64,000 bases of DNA from Lachnospiraceae bacterium (GCA_017521985.1 JAFXAZ010000050.1:1-64000), one strand, 5' to 3'; counted from the stretch's first letter, positions 9,007 through 17,750 are shown. Notes: a model not told the origin generated them from the sequence alone. Numbers and translations: made by a program.

Positions 9007-10683
9007 ATGCAAGATATTAAAAATGTAAGGCCGCAAGTAAAAGATTTAACTTTAAGAGAAAAAATCGGACAGACGGTCATCTTCCGCCACAAGCTTCTGG
9101 AAAATATTACAGATGTTGAGGGGTATTTCACCAACAACCCAATTGGAGCAATATGGAATATGGGAGGACAAAAGGAAAGCTATCGTACGATTGAAAACAA
9201 ATTAGGAAATTCGGAATTAAAAGGTCGCAGAGATGATATGTGGATTAATTGTATCAATACAATTAATCGTTATATTCGCATCCCTACTATGCCTGTTATT
9301 GATGCTAAGAATGGTATTGAAGCTAATAAATTTGAAGATCATGCAGAGCTGCCAACCCATGGTGGACTGGCTGCAACAAAAGATCCTGAACTGGCTTTTA
9401 GGTATGGCAAACAGCTGGGTGAAGATTTGCATGCAACCGGCTTTCGATGGCTCTGGAGTCCGGTCGCTGATAATGCGGGACGTTATCGTACTACAAGAGC
9501 AATGTCTTGTGATTATGAAAATAATCACAAAATGCTCACTGCATTTATTCATGGTGTACAGTCATCCGGTGTTGCTACTGGTGCGAAGCACTTTCCTGGA
9601 CCGGATCCTTACGACGATCGAGATTCTCATTTTTGTACGACTGGCTATAGGCAGAGCTTCGAGACTTGGAAAAATACACAGGGACGGGAATTTCAGGCTT
9701 GCATAGATGCAGGTGTGGACAGTGTGATGGTAGGTCATTTTACGTTTAAGGATGTGGATGACACTTGTGTGAATGGTGTGCTTTTGCCAAGTACTCTTTC
9801 TCACAAGATTATCACAGGACTATTGAAGGAGCAAATGGGTTTTAAGGGGGTTGTACTAACGGATGATGCAGACATGAAAGCACTGGCAGCTATTTATCCT
9901 CAGGATAAGCTTTACGTAGAACTCTTGCGTGCCGGTATCGATATGGTACTGGGACCTGTTCGTTTGGACTATATTGATATCGTGGAGGCAGCAGTGTTGA
10001 ACGGTGATCTGCCTGAGAGCCGTATTGACGATGCATGCAGCCGCATATTAGATATGAAGGAAAAATATGGTTTATTTGATAAACAGGAGATTCCACATCC
10101 TACAGAAGCTCAGCGAGAGACAATTGCAGAATCCATACATGCTGTTGCAAGGGATATTGCGGCGAAAGGACTAACCATGACGGTAAACCGTACAGGTATC
10201 GTTCCGGTAGACGCAACTAAAATACGAAGGGTTAAAATAGTTTATATTGGTTATTCCCCTATCTGTTATGACAATTTGAAGTATGTTGTGCAGGAATTTG
10301 AACGTCGTGGAGCACAATGTGATATTCAGGATAGTTTTGAAGCATCTGATAATGAGACACTTCATCAATATGATTTAATTCTTTATGCTACATACATAGG
10401 ACATTTTGCACCGGCAGGCGCGCCATACTTTTTTGAAGAAAAAAGCAGAATGATGCGTCAAATTATGACCACGTGCGTAGATAAATCCATTGGTGTGTCT
10501 TTTGGCGACACAAACATCTTTTTTAACTATTTTACGGCAGCATATACATTTATAAATTGCTACAGTTATAATCCTGAAACTATGGAGGCACTTGTAAAGG
10601 GGATTTACGGTGAACTGCAGTTCACAGATTACAATCCGTATCCACTTAATCCTATTACTCGAACAGATGACGTTTACGCGTAA
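9007..10683 (+). CDS. Glycoside hydrolase family 3 (beta-glycosidase/N-acetylhexosaminidase type)
   Basis: About 558 residues, starting at the ATG at 9007 behind AGAGGT; an ATG 15 bases upstream lacks a site. The GH3 barrel carries KHFPG (194-198), a DSH dyad (206-208) and the nucleophile region TDDADM (285-290). KHFPG plus a His dyad is the hallmark of NagZ-like enzymes, but the usual HG after KHFPG is PD here. A C-terminal alpha/beta domain follows, as in longer NagZ proteins. No signal peptide: cytoplasmic. It is the last gene of the operon, followed by a hairpin terminator. Release of a GlcNAc-like or glucosyl residue is inferred. Confidence 0.82.
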   Translation: MQDIKNVRPQVKDLTLREKIGQTVIFRHKLLENITDVEGYFTNNPIGAIWNMGGQKESYRTIENKLGNSELKGRRDDMWINCINTINRYIRIPTMPVIDAKNGIEANKFEDHAELPTHGGLAATKDPELAFRYGKQLGEDLHATGFRWLWSPVADNAGRYRTTRAMSCDYENNHKMLTAFIHGVQSSGVATGAKHFPGPDPYDDRDSHFCTTGYRQSFETWKNTQGREFQACIDAGVDSVMVGHFTFKDVDDTCVNGVLLPSTLSHKIITGLLKEQMGFKGVVLTDDADMKALAAIYPQDKLYVELLRAGIDMVLGPVRLDYIDIVEAAVLNGDLPESRIDDACSRILDMKEKYGLFDKQEIPHPTEAQRETIAESIHAVARDIAAKGLTMTVNRTGIVPVDATKIRRVKIVYIGYSPICYDNLKYVVQEFERRGAQCDIQDSFEASDNETLHQYDLILYATYIGHFAPAGAPYFFEEKSRMMRQIMTTCVDKSIGVSFGDTNIFFNYFTAAYTFINCYSYNPETMEALVKGIYGELQFTDYNPYPLNPITRTDDVYA

Positions 10684-10707
10684 CAAAAAGTTTGTGAGTA
10701 TGGAAAT

Positions 10708-10760
10708 ACAGAAGGAGCAGAAGAAGGGAAAAGCACCTTTTTTTGCTCTATTTCTGTTTT
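10708..10760 (+). terminator. Rho-independent terminator after the catabolic operon
   Basis: A hairpin with outer arms ACAGAA and TTCTGT, inner arms AGCAGAAGAAGG and CCTTTTTTTGCT (two G-U pairs) and an 8-base loop, followed by TTTT. It sits 25 bases past the GH3 stop. Confidence 0.7.
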
Positions 10761-10849
10761 GGAGGATGGTTTCAAAATGAAGATTTACAAGAAAAAAACG
10801 GATAATCGAAGTTCATGAGGGTTTGCCAAACTTTATAAGGGTGTTTCGT

Positions 10850-10882
10850 GAGGGGCTGGCTGTTGAAGCCAGTCCCTCTTTA
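10850..10882 (+). terminator. Strong GC-rich hairpin at the IS remnant edge
   Basis: Arms GAGGGGCTGGCT and AGCCAGTCCCTC with a 5-base GTTGA loop and a TTT tail. It lies just beyond the small minus-strand ORF that follows the transposase fragment, so it may be the insertion-sequence end structure rather than a gene terminator. Confidence 0.55.
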
Positions 10883-10894
10883 AAGCGAAGCATT

Positions 10895-11080
10895 TTATCC
10901 ATAAAGTTTATCAGCTATGTCTTCATAAGCTTCCCATAGTTGTTCGTTCTCCAGGAGTTGTTCCTGCAGTTTGTGTTGCAGATGCCAGATTGTTTCTATT
11001 GCATCATTATAATCATTGACCAGATATTTTAGTGAAAGCTGGTTGGCTTGTTCAATGGTGATCATTTCATAAGATTTCAT
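10895..11080 (-). CDS. Small ORF downstream of the transposase remnant
   Basis: About 61 residues, mostly helical and acidic, with a probable coiled coil (HLQHKLQEQLLENEQL). The frame extends upstream to 11113, overlapping the transposase stop; I prefer the ATG at 11080, which has an AGGA 11 bases before it, but this is weak. No family recognised. Its position directly after an ISL3-type transposase suggests an accessory ORF of the same element. Confidence 0.4.
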   Translation of the reverse strand: MKSYEMITIEQANQLSLKYLVNDYNDAIETIWHLQHKLQEQLLENEQLWEAYEDIADKLYG

Positions 11081-11093
11081 GTTGAGTTTCATC

Positions 11094-11405
11094 CTAGAAT
11101 TCATCATCTTCATAATACGTAACAGGGTTATAATTCGACATACCGTTTAATACAGGACTATTTCTGGAAGTATATAAAAAACGATTTCTGAAATGTTCAA
11201 AATTTCGGAAGCCTCTGCCGAGTCGTTTTAAATCCTTTACTTTCCGGTTTAGGGATTCGATGGGGCCGTTAGACAGCCGGCTGTCATAAATCTTCCCATA
11301 TCCATGTTTCTGTACCATAATGAAGGAATTAATGATAGGGTCTTCGTATTTTTCCAGAAGGAAGCCGAACTCCCTGAAAATTTCATGCTCGGAAGCTTTA
11401 TACAA
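11094..11405 (-). pseudogene. ISL3-family transposase, C-terminal fragment
   Basis: About 103 residues of an ISL3-type DDE transposase. The stretch SNGPIESLNRKVKDLKRLGR carries the final catalytic Glu (GPIESLN), followed by GFRNFEHFRNRFLY, a very characteristic ISL3 ending. The N-terminal three quarters, including the zinc-binding and HTH parts and the first Asp residues, are missing; the only possible start is a TTG at the break. The break near 11400 abuts the remnant of a DUF4065 gene on the other strand, so the element inserted there and then lost one side by deletion (inference). Confidence 0.8.
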
Positions 11406-11706
11406 TCAGGCATTGCCAATGGGAGCTGTACCTATTGGTCATGAGTCAATTATAGATTTAAAAGATGTTCCTTGTGAAGAAGAGGACATGGGTGAGACAT
11501 ATGCATGTCACTTTACTTTATCTGAAGCTACAACATATCCTTCATTAACGGAGGATGATAAAAAGATTTTGGATATAGTTATTGATAAGCTTGGAAAAAT
11601 GACGAAAAATGAAATTATACATTTCATGCATAAAGAGCAAGCATATGTAGAGACGGCTCCAAGGGATATCATTTCATTTAAATATGCAGATAGTTTAAAA
11701 CTTTAG
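11399..11706 (+). pseudogene. DUF4065 (Panacea/SocA-like) gene, C-terminal remnant
   Basis: About 100 in-frame residues running from LPMGAVPIGHESI through a KLGKMTKNEIIHFMHKEQAY region to YADSLKL, the expected C-terminal half of a Panacea-domain (DUF4065, GepA/SocA-like) protein. No start codon with a ribosome binding site is present and the frame upstream is antisense IS sequence. Panacea proteins are antitoxin or adaptor modules often found with toxins or prophages; no partner gene is left beside it. It was probably inactivated by the IS insertion and deletion. Confidence 0.72.
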
Positions 11707-11718
11707 TTTTAATAGAAC

Positions 11719-11755
11719 AACTGCCGGAACCTCGCGAGAATCCGGCAGTTTTTGC
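11719..11755. terminator. Bidirectional terminator between converging genes
   Basis: Perfect 10-bp arms AACTGCCGGA and TCCGGCAGTT around a 12-base loop, with TTTTT on the plus side. It lies between the DUF4065 remnant and the 3' end of the minus-strand oxidoreductase and can serve both. Confidence 0.85.
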
Positions 11756-11756
11756 G

Positions 11757-13571
11757 TTATTTAAAATCAAACGAAATCACAGTCACTTCTTCTGTATCGC
11801 CCCAGGTATCAATCGGTATCAAAATCAGTTTATCAAAGGTTTTTTCTAATTCTAGATGATAGGAGCGTTTGCGGTTATCGGTAACATGTAAAAGCTCAAC
11901 CTGCTGTCCTTTTAATTCGCCAATAAGTCTGAATTCTTTGCACAGTGTTTTTGGCATGTGCATCAAAGGGCTGTCCAGTTTCTGGCAGGCACGGGTGGTG
12001 TGGTGGCGTTCACATTCAGAACCAGGTAATGTGTTGCGGTTTAAGTCGCTGCAGAACACCAAATGTACGGAAGAAACATTGGTTTCTTCAAATTCATAGC
12101 AGATTTCGGATTGTATTGGTGCCTTGTAGTAGCAGGTGGCTTCGTTGGTATGATAGATACGGTGTGCACGGTCCTGACCATTACGGAGCATATTTACAGC
12201 ATCCTGTGATAAAGCAAGGGTATCGTTTGTAACCTTAAGCAGAGCATTGCGACAGGTGTCGGACACCTGGCGGGTTTTGGACGGCAGGAAGCAGTCCTCG
12301 TTTAAAAGCAGCTCTTGTAAGGTGTCTAGGTGGCTCAGATACACGTCGTGTGGTGTGCATGCATTCTTTGTTGCAAGGAAAGCTGCCTTTCCAACTGCTT
12401 CACCCAAGAGTGCACAGGTAGCCATGACACGGATGCTGCTCATGGCAGTATGGGTCATGCTGATGTTTCTGCCTGCAAAAAACAGATTTTCCACATTTTT
12501 AGAATACAGGGCACGGTATGGCAGGGAGTAAGGTGCAGGGGTCTGGAAATCGGTATTTGGTACTCCGCGGTGATAAAAGCCACCCGGGAAGTGGTCGTCG
12601 ATAGGCCAGCCGCCAAAAGCAATTTCATCTTCAAACACATGATTTTCCAACACATCCTTTTGGGTAACCATGTATTCACCACACATTCTACGGGATTCAC
12701 GTTTGCCAGGAAGGAAGCCGAGAAAATCTAAATCCCAATTTTCTGCATGGAATTTTCCGGAGTTTTTCACATAATCCCAGGTGCCCAAAGCCAGCGGTAT
12801 TAATTCGTCGCGGAGGGTTTCGGTATCTCCGATGGTGTCTCGATTGCCGCCCAGTTCCAGATACCAGAAGTTTTCAGTATCATCATATATATCCGGCTTT
12901 CGGTTTTCAAAATCTTCATCCGTTAATTTGGTACTCCACTCCGGAGCAATAAATTCAACCCGGCGGTTGGTTTCACGGCCATATGGGAGGCAGGACATAC
13001 CCATAGTCATATTGTCTGACAGTGTCATAGTCTCTCCCAGGTCAGAAGAGGTTTCGTCTTCACGTCCGATGCGGAAGTCTGCACCACAAAGCGGAGCCAG
13101 AATACTGTCACCTGAGCTATCGCAGAAAAGGCCGGCTTCTATTTCGTAAAAGCGTTGGGTAGTCATTTGATATCCGGTAACTGTTTTGATTTTGGTATCT
13201 CTGCCGTAGGCAAAGGTACCTTTTTCTACAGAGGCATCCATGCAGGTACAGTTTAAGAGTAGGGTAATATTTCTCTCTCGGCGTACAAAGTCATAAAGCA
13301 CGGTGTCCCATATAGCATAGCTCTTAGTTGGGTTGCGGTAGAAATTCTCCAAAGCAATTTCTTCCAAAATTCCGGTTTCGCGATTGTCTTTTCCTTTAGC
13401 ACCACAAATCCACATACGAATTTCGGAAGAAGCGTTGCCGCCTAAAACCGGTCTTTCGTGCATAAGGACAACCTGTAAGCCTTCACGTGCAGCAGAAATA
13501 GCAGCAGCGATGCCTGCCATGCCACCACCTACAACGCATAAATCACAGTGTAACTTGTTTGTTTTTAACAT
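11757..13571 (-). CDS. FAD-dependent oxidoreductase (FAD_oxidored family)
   Basis: A 604-residue flavoprotein starting at the ATG at 13571 behind AGGAAAGGAACAGGG; in-frame ATGs further upstream overlap this site. The N-terminal dinucleotide-binding motif VVGGGMAG (residues 13-20) and LGGNASSEIRM (about 43-53) identify the FAD_oxidored family, whose members appear in polysaccharide- and rhamnose-type catabolic loci and in thiazole-like chemistry. A C-terminal beta-rich domain follows. No signal peptide. The PocR-AraC regulator is divergent from it, with overlapping promoters, so it is the likely target. The substrate is not known. Confidence 0.82.
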   Translation of the reverse strand: MLKTNKLHCDLCVVGGGMAGIAAAISAAREGLQVVLMHERPVLGGNASSEIRMWICGAKGKDNRETGILEEIALENFYRNPTKSYAIWDTVLYDFVRRERNITLLLNCTCMDASVEKGTFAYGRDTKIKTVTGYQMTTQRFYEIEAGLFCDSSGDSILAPLCGADFRIGREDETSSDLGETMTLSDNMTMGMSCLPYGRETNRRVEFIAPEWSTKLTDEDFENRKPDIYDDTENFWYLELGGNRDTIGDTETLRDELIPLALGTWDYVKNSGKFHAENWDLDFLGFLPGKRESRRMCGEYMVTQKDVLENHVFEDEIAFGGWPIDDHFPGGFYHRGVPNTDFQTPAPYSLPYRALYSKNVENLFFAGRNISMTHTAMSSIRVMATCALLGEAVGKAAFLATKNACTPHDVYLSHLDTLQELLLNEDCFLPSKTRQVSDTCRNALLKVTNDTLALSQDAVNMLRNGQDRAHRIYHTNEATCYYKAPIQSEICYEFEETNVSSVHLVFCSDLNRNTLPGSECERHHTTRACQKLDSPLMHMPKTLCKEFRLIGELKGQQVELLHVTDNRKRSYHLELEKTFDKLILIPIDTWGDTEEVTVISFDFK

Positions 13572-13615
13572 AATGTATCCCTGTTCCTTTCCTAACATTT
13601 CGTTTGGAATTTGTA

Positions 13616-13644
13616 TTGACCAAACGTGATTTATACAATATAAT
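13616..13644 (+). promoter_or_regulatory. Sigma-A promoter for the PocR-AraC regulator
   Basis: TTGACC, a 17-base spacer, then a perfect TATAAT. The start of transcription would be near 13651, which rules out the TTG at 13604 as a translation start for the regulator. Confidence 0.8.
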
Positions 13645-13660
13645 TTATCATAATTCACAA
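13632..13660 (-). promoter_or_regulatory. Divergent promoter for the FAD oxidoreductase
   Basis: On the minus strand, TTGTGA, a 17-base spacer and TGTATA. The two opposing promoters share the same 30 bases, so one bound regulator could control both directions (inference). Confidence 0.5.
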
Positions 13661-13720
13661 ACAGAAACTTGTGATTTGCTGCTTAAAAGTATAAAGAAAA
13701 TGCAAATTTGTGAGGATGTC

Positions 13721-14479
13721 ATGTATAAGATACTAAAAAATATAAATGCATATATTACCTATTTGAATCAGAAATGTGATTTGCATACATCGATTCATTT
13801 TGGTGAAAAAAGACTGGGAAATATACCGGAGCAGTATCTTGCCATACTTTTAGAATACAATTCGCATGTGAATCCTTATTGTATGAAGGTAAAGAGTGTA
13901 ACTGGAAATCATCAGAAGTGCGTGTTGGCACAGAAGTCTGTTTTGGAAAGTCAGAGAACAGAGAGCTTTTGCAGAGTCTGTCATGCAGGCATTTATGAAT
14001 TTATCGATCCTATATGTGAAAATGGAAGAGTGGTGGGATTCGTGGCAGTCAGTGGATACAAGGACGAAGCCCATATACCGGTAGAACTGTGTGAGGTATT
14101 AGTTCCGCCTTTATGTAGTATGGTGGAGCAGTTTTTGGTTCGCTGTGTGGAAGCCGATAGCAGTGAGTACAATTTGATGCTGCAATATTTGAATGAGTAT
14201 CACACCAATGTATCGCTGGAGGATTTAAGCAAGCATTTTGGCAGGAGCAAGTCTTACATTAGTCATATGTTTAAAAAGTCAGCAGGCGTTTCCATTCGGG
14301 AATATTGTAATCATTTAAAATTGGAAGATGCAAAGAGGATTTTATTAAGCACGGATAAGCCTGTTACAGAAGTGACGTATGATGTTGGATTTCATGATGT
14401 AAGTTATTTTGTACATCTTTTTAAGGAAAAGTATGGTGAATCGCCTTTGCAGTATAGAAAACGATATAGGGAAGCGTAA
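13721..14479 (+). CDS. AraC-family regulator with PocR sensor domain
   Basis: About 252 residues. The N-terminal half is a PocR ligand-binding domain, recognised by its Cys-rich pattern (NPYCMKVK, HQKCVLAQ, FCRVCHAGI) and the IYEFIDPI...GRVVGFVAVSGY stretch; the C-terminal ~100 residues are a double-HTH AraC domain ending in SYFVHLFKEKYGESPLQYRK. I choose the ATG at 13721 (GTGAGGATGTC just before it); the ATG at 13700 is an alternative. PocR domains bind small hydrocarbon-like or alcohol ligands. It probably activates the divergent oxidoreductase and perhaps the operon at 0.9-10.7 kb (inference). Confidence 0.88.
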   Translation: MYKILKNINAYITYLNQKCDLHTSIHFGEKRLGNIPEQYLAILLEYNSHVNPYCMKVKSVTGNHQKCVLAQKSVLESQRTESFCRVCHAGIYEFIDPICENGRVVGFVAVSGYKDEAHIPVELCEVLVPPLCSMVEQFLVRCVEADSSEYNLMLQYLNEYHTNVSLEDLSKHFGRSKSYISHMFKKSAGVSIREYCNHLKLEDAKRILLSTDKPVTEVTYDVGFHDVSYFVHLFKEKYGESPLQYRKRYREA

Positions 14480-14481
14480 AA

Positions 14482-14526
14482 AGTGCCGGAAAGCGGAGTA
14501 AATCTGCTTCCCGGTACTCTGTCGTT
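14482..14526. terminator. Hairpin between the AraC gene and DUF4364
   Basis: Arms AGTGCCGG/CCGGTACT outside and AAGCGGA/TCTGCTT inside, in the gap between two converging genes. The T-run is weak, so this is a moderate call. Confidence 0.55.
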
Positions 14527-14585
14527 TCTTCAAATTCTTTGCCCGTTTCGTCGCGGATGTGATTTCCTTGCCTGTATTTGACTTC

Positions 14586-15101
14586 TTACAACAACTTCTC
14601 CATCAAATACTGATAAATCTGCTGGTTCTTTCTTTCCCAGTTTTCACACATCTGTCTGGCCATGTCTTTATCCGGAACGGAAAGGGTCAGGTCAACTAAA
14701 AGCGTATCCTTATCGCGGGCAACCATGCGGACTTCGTATTCACCACTGGTGGATTTGTAGTAGTCTGCATGGATGTTGACTTCGCTGCGCAGTGTAATTT
14801 CATTCTGGGCAAAGTATTTGGCAATGTCATCACGAATGGCATCGCTGATACGGTTGCCAAAAAAGTTTAAGGTTTCCGTACCTTCCCTGGTATTCGTCAG
14901 GCGGGTACGGTTTCTTACTGTCTGACAGTCGACAAGGCCGGCTTCCGTAAGTTCACTGAGCGCCTGCTGCAGGGTAAGGTAGTTGGTATAGCCCTGGTCC
15001 AGAATAAACTCCGTAATATGCGCTGTCGTAAGTGGAAAATCCACCTGCTCCAGCATATATAATATAATTAATTTATAAAGTGTTAATGGTTCCTGATTCA
15101 T
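14586..15101 (-). CDS. DUF4364 family protein (winged-helix-like)
   Basis: A 171-residue clostridial protein. The N-terminal 90 or so residues have the helix pattern of a winged-helix DNA-binding domain (TLYKLIILYMLEQVDFPLTT, then a QALSELTEAGLV helix), and the rest is a beta-rich DUF4364 domain. Function unknown; a PadR/MarR-like regulator is possible. Its start lies inside the end of the radical SAM gene upstream (29-base overlap), so both are translated from one message. Confidence 0.8.
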   Translation of the reverse strand: MNQEPLTLYKLIILYMLEQVDFPLTTAHITEFILDQGYTNYLTLQQALSELTEAGLVDCQTVRNRTRLTNTREGTETLNFFGNRISDAIRDDIAKYFAQNEITLRSEVNIHADYYKSTSGEYEVRMVARDKDTLLVDLTLSVPDKDMARQMCENWERKNQQIYQYLMEKLL

Positions 15102-16047
15102 GAAAATCCCTCCCTTGATAAATCTGGTTGTCTTTTAAGTAATGATGTAGGTGGTTAAGGACTCCACGCTTGTTGGTGCTCCATAAAGGGGCTATAAGCA
15201 AGTCTTTTGGACCGTCACCGGTTACACGGTGAAGTACGATATCCGGGCGTAGTTTTGCAATGCATGCGCCCAGTATTTCTAAATAAGCATCTTCTGTCAA
15301 GGCTTGGAAAGTGCCTGTTTCAAAATCTATAGCCAAATCCGTTCCCTTTAATATGTGTAATAACTGAAGTTTTACACCGAAAGGTCGAACTACATTAATA
15401 TAATCAATGGTTTCCAGCATCATTTCGCAGGTTTCTCCCGGAAGACCTAAAATTACGTGTATAATAAACGGAATATCCAGTGCATGCAGCGCATTTGCGG
15501 CCTCTGTAAATACGGCTAAATCGTATCCTCTTCGAATGTAGCGTGCCGTTTTGGCATGAATGGTTTGTAAGCCTAGTTCTACCCAAATGAATTTGTGGGA
15601 GTAGGTCTGTTTCAGTTCCTTCAAAAGTGCCAGTACATCTGAACCAAGGCAGTCCGGCCTGGTGGCAATCGAAATACCTATAATATCCGGGGCATCTAAT
15701 GCTTCTGTATAAAGGCGACGCAGCTTACTTACTGGACCGTAGGTATTGGTAAAGGCTTGAAAATATGCCACAAATTTATTTCCGGTCTTTTTGTCGCCCA
15801 TAAGGCTAAGACCTGCATGAATCTGTTCGGAAACAGAAGGGTGCTCGTGGATAGGCGTGCTGAAGTCACCACTGCCGGAGCCGGAGCAAAAAATACATCC
15901 GCCTACACCTATGGTGCCGTCTCTGTTTGGGCAGCTAAACCCACCATCCAATGCAATTTTATAACATTTCTCTCCAAAAGTGTGCTTGAAGTAGGCGTTA
16001 AGAGAATAGTAGGGTTTGTCCAGCCACAGGGGGTTCCTTTCAGTCAT
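15073..16047 (-). CDS. YtqA-type radical SAM protein (TIGR01212 family)
   Basis: A 324-residue radical SAM enzyme. FSCPNRDGT followed by GGCIFCSGSGSGDF near residues 33-57 supplies the cluster Cys residues of the TIGR01212/YhcC-YtqA family, and HVILGLPGET is the usual SAM-side motif. The molecular reaction of this family is not settled; tRNA-related roles have been suggested for relatives. Transcribed divergently from rho behind its own promoter, and coupled to DUF4364. Confidence 0.87.
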   Translation of the reverse strand: MTERNPLWLDKPYYSLNAYFKHTFGEKCYKIALDGGFSCPNRDGTIGVGGCIFCSGSGSGDFSTPIHEHPSVSEQIHAGLSLMGDKKTGNKFVAYFQAFTNTYGPVSKLRRLYTEALDAPDIIGISIATRPDCLGSDVLALLKELKQTYSHKFIWVELGLQTIHAKTARYIRRGYDLAVFTEAANALHALDIPFIIHVILGLPGETCEMMLETIDYINVVRPFGVKLQLLHILKGTDLAIDFETGTFQALTEDAYLEILGACIAKLRPDIVLHRVTGDGPKDLLIAPLWSTNKRGVLNHLHHYLKDNQIYQGRDFHESGTINTL

Positions 16048-16087
16048 AAAAAAACCTTCTTTTCGTATTATTATGAAGTATGTTATG

Positions 16088-16116
16088 ATTGTAGAACATT
16101 TTTACAAGAAAGGCAA
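16088..16116 (-). promoter_or_regulatory. Promoter for the YtqA-type gene
   Basis: On the minus strand, TTGCCT, a 17-base spacer and TACAAT, about 40 bases upstream of the gene start at 16047. Confidence 0.65.
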
Positions 16117-16193
16117 GTCACTGAACAAAACAAATATTTTGGAAATTTGTCGTAAATTATAGTATTTTTTTCCAAAAAAAGGTATAGTTTTTA

Positions 16194-16222
16194 GTGACAA
16201 ATATATAATTCTTGTGTATAAT
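16194..16222 (+). promoter_or_regulatory. Promoter for rho
   Basis: GTGACA, a 17-base spacer and a perfect TATAAT, giving a leader of about 90 bases ahead of the rho start at 16320. Confidence 0.75.
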
Positions 16223-16319
16223 CAAAATAAGTTTAGAGTTCTAAGGCGGGGTTGTTCATCCTGCCCATTTCCCAAAATGATTTATGAAAGAAATATGTAA
16301 TACATAGAAAGGAAGACCT

Positions 16320-17750
16320 ATGAGAGAAAAATATGAATCCCTAGGACTTACAGATTTAAGGGCAATTGCCAAGCATAGAGGTATTAGGGGAACCTCAACC
16401 ATGAGAAAAAGTGAAGTGATTGAAGCAATGCTTGCGCTGGACGAGCAGGAAAAGAACGGAACAAAAGAAGCAAATAACATGGTGAAAGATGTCTGTGGGA
16501 CAGAAGAAGTTAAGAAGCCGGTTGAGGAGAAAAAAGAAATCAAACAACCGACTGAGGAGAAAAAAGAAACAGAGCCTGATGACAGCAGGGAAACAAAAGA
16601 ACGCACCATACCTACCAACTTGGATAGCGGTATGGAGGCACATGGCATCTTAGAAGTACTTGCTGATGGTTTTGGATTTATCAGAAGCGACAATTACATG
16701 CCGGGAGAGCAGGACGTGTATGTTGCGCCAAGTCAGATCCGTCGTTTTAATTTAAAGACAGGTGACATTGTACGCGGTAATACCCGCATTAAGACGGAGA
16801 AAGAAAAGTTCAGTGCCCTTTTATACATAAAGAGTGTAAACGGCATGGATGCGGAAGAAAATGCACGTCGTTTTAATTTTGAAGATATGACCCCGATTTT
16901 CCCCAACGAGCGTATGGTGATGGAGCGTCCCGGATGCAGTGTGGCAATGCGAGTCATGGATTTATTAAGCCCAGTTGGTAAGGGACAGCGTGGTATGATT
17001 GTATCTCCGCCAAAGGCCGGCAAGACCACCCTTTTGAAGGAGGTTGCCCAGTCCATTCAGCGTAACCACCCGGATGTTCACTTGATTATTTTATTGATTG
17101 ATGAAAGACCGGAAGAAGTTACTGATATTAAGGAAGCTATTCGCGGTGATAAGGTTGAGGTTATTCATTCTACCTTTGATGAATTGCCGGAGCATCACAA
17201 ACGTGTAGCAGAGATGACCATTGAGCGTGCTAAGAGATTGGTAGAGCATAAGCAAGACGTCTGCATTTTGCTGGACAGTATAACAAGACTTACCAGAGCA
17301 TATAATCTGACCGTTTCACCAAGCGGTCGTACCTTGTCCGGTGGTTTGGACCCGGCAGCACTGCATATGCCAAAGCGTTTCTTTGGTGCAGCCAGAAATA
17401 TGCGTGAAGGGGGAAGTCTCACCATTCTTGCTACGGCACTGGTAGATACCGGCTCCAAGATGGATGATGTGGTGTACGAAGAATTTAAAGGCACCGGCAA
17501 TATGGAAATTATTCTGGATAGGAAGCTTTCCGAAAAACGCATATTCCCGGCGATTGATATTCCAAAATCCGGTACCAGACGAGAGGATTTGCTTTTGCAC
17601 CCTTATGAAATCGAGGCAGTAACCATGATGCGTCGTGGACTAAATGGTATGAAACCGGATGAAGCGGTGGACAAGATATTAGATTTATTTGCAAGAACCA
17701 AAAATAATCGCGAATTTGTACATATCGTACGAAAGCAGAGATTATTTTAG
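16320..17750 (+). CDS. rho: Transcription termination factor Rho
   Basis: A 476-residue hexameric RNA helicase/ATPase. It has an N-terminal SAP-like helical domain (LTDLRAIAKHRGI), a Lys/Glu-rich linker at about 50-95 typical of Clostridia, an OSB-fold RNA-binding domain (HGILEVLADGFGFIR, near 103), a Walker A PPKAGKTTLL and the Walker B/Q-loop region ILLIDERPEEVTD, then SGGLDPAALHMPKRFFGAARN. It is slightly longer than the E. coli protein because of the linker insert. AAAGGAAG precedes the ATG. Confidence 0.97.
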   Translation: MREKYESLGLTDLRAIAKHRGIRGTSTMRKSEVIEAMLALDEQEKNGTKEANNMVKDVCGTEEVKKPVEEKKEIKQPTEEKKETEPDDSRETKERTIPTNLDSGMEAHGILEVLADGFGFIRSDNYMPGEQDVYVAPSQIRRFNLKTGDIVRGNTRIKTEKEKFSALLYIKSVNGMDAEENARRFNFEDMTPIFPNERMVMERPGCSVAMRVMDLLSPVGKGQRGMIVSPPKAGKTTLLKEVAQSIQRNHPDVHLIILLIDERPEEVTDIKEAIRGDKVEVIHSTFDELPEHHKRVAEMTIERAKRLVEHKQDVCILLDSITRLTRAYNLTVSPSGRTLSGGLDPAALHMPKRFFGAARNMREGGSLTILATALVDTGSKMDDVVYEEFKGTGNMEIILDRKLSEKRIFPAIDIPKSGTRREDLLLHPYEIEAVTMMRRGLNGMKPDEAVDKILDLFARTKNNREFVHIVRKQRLF

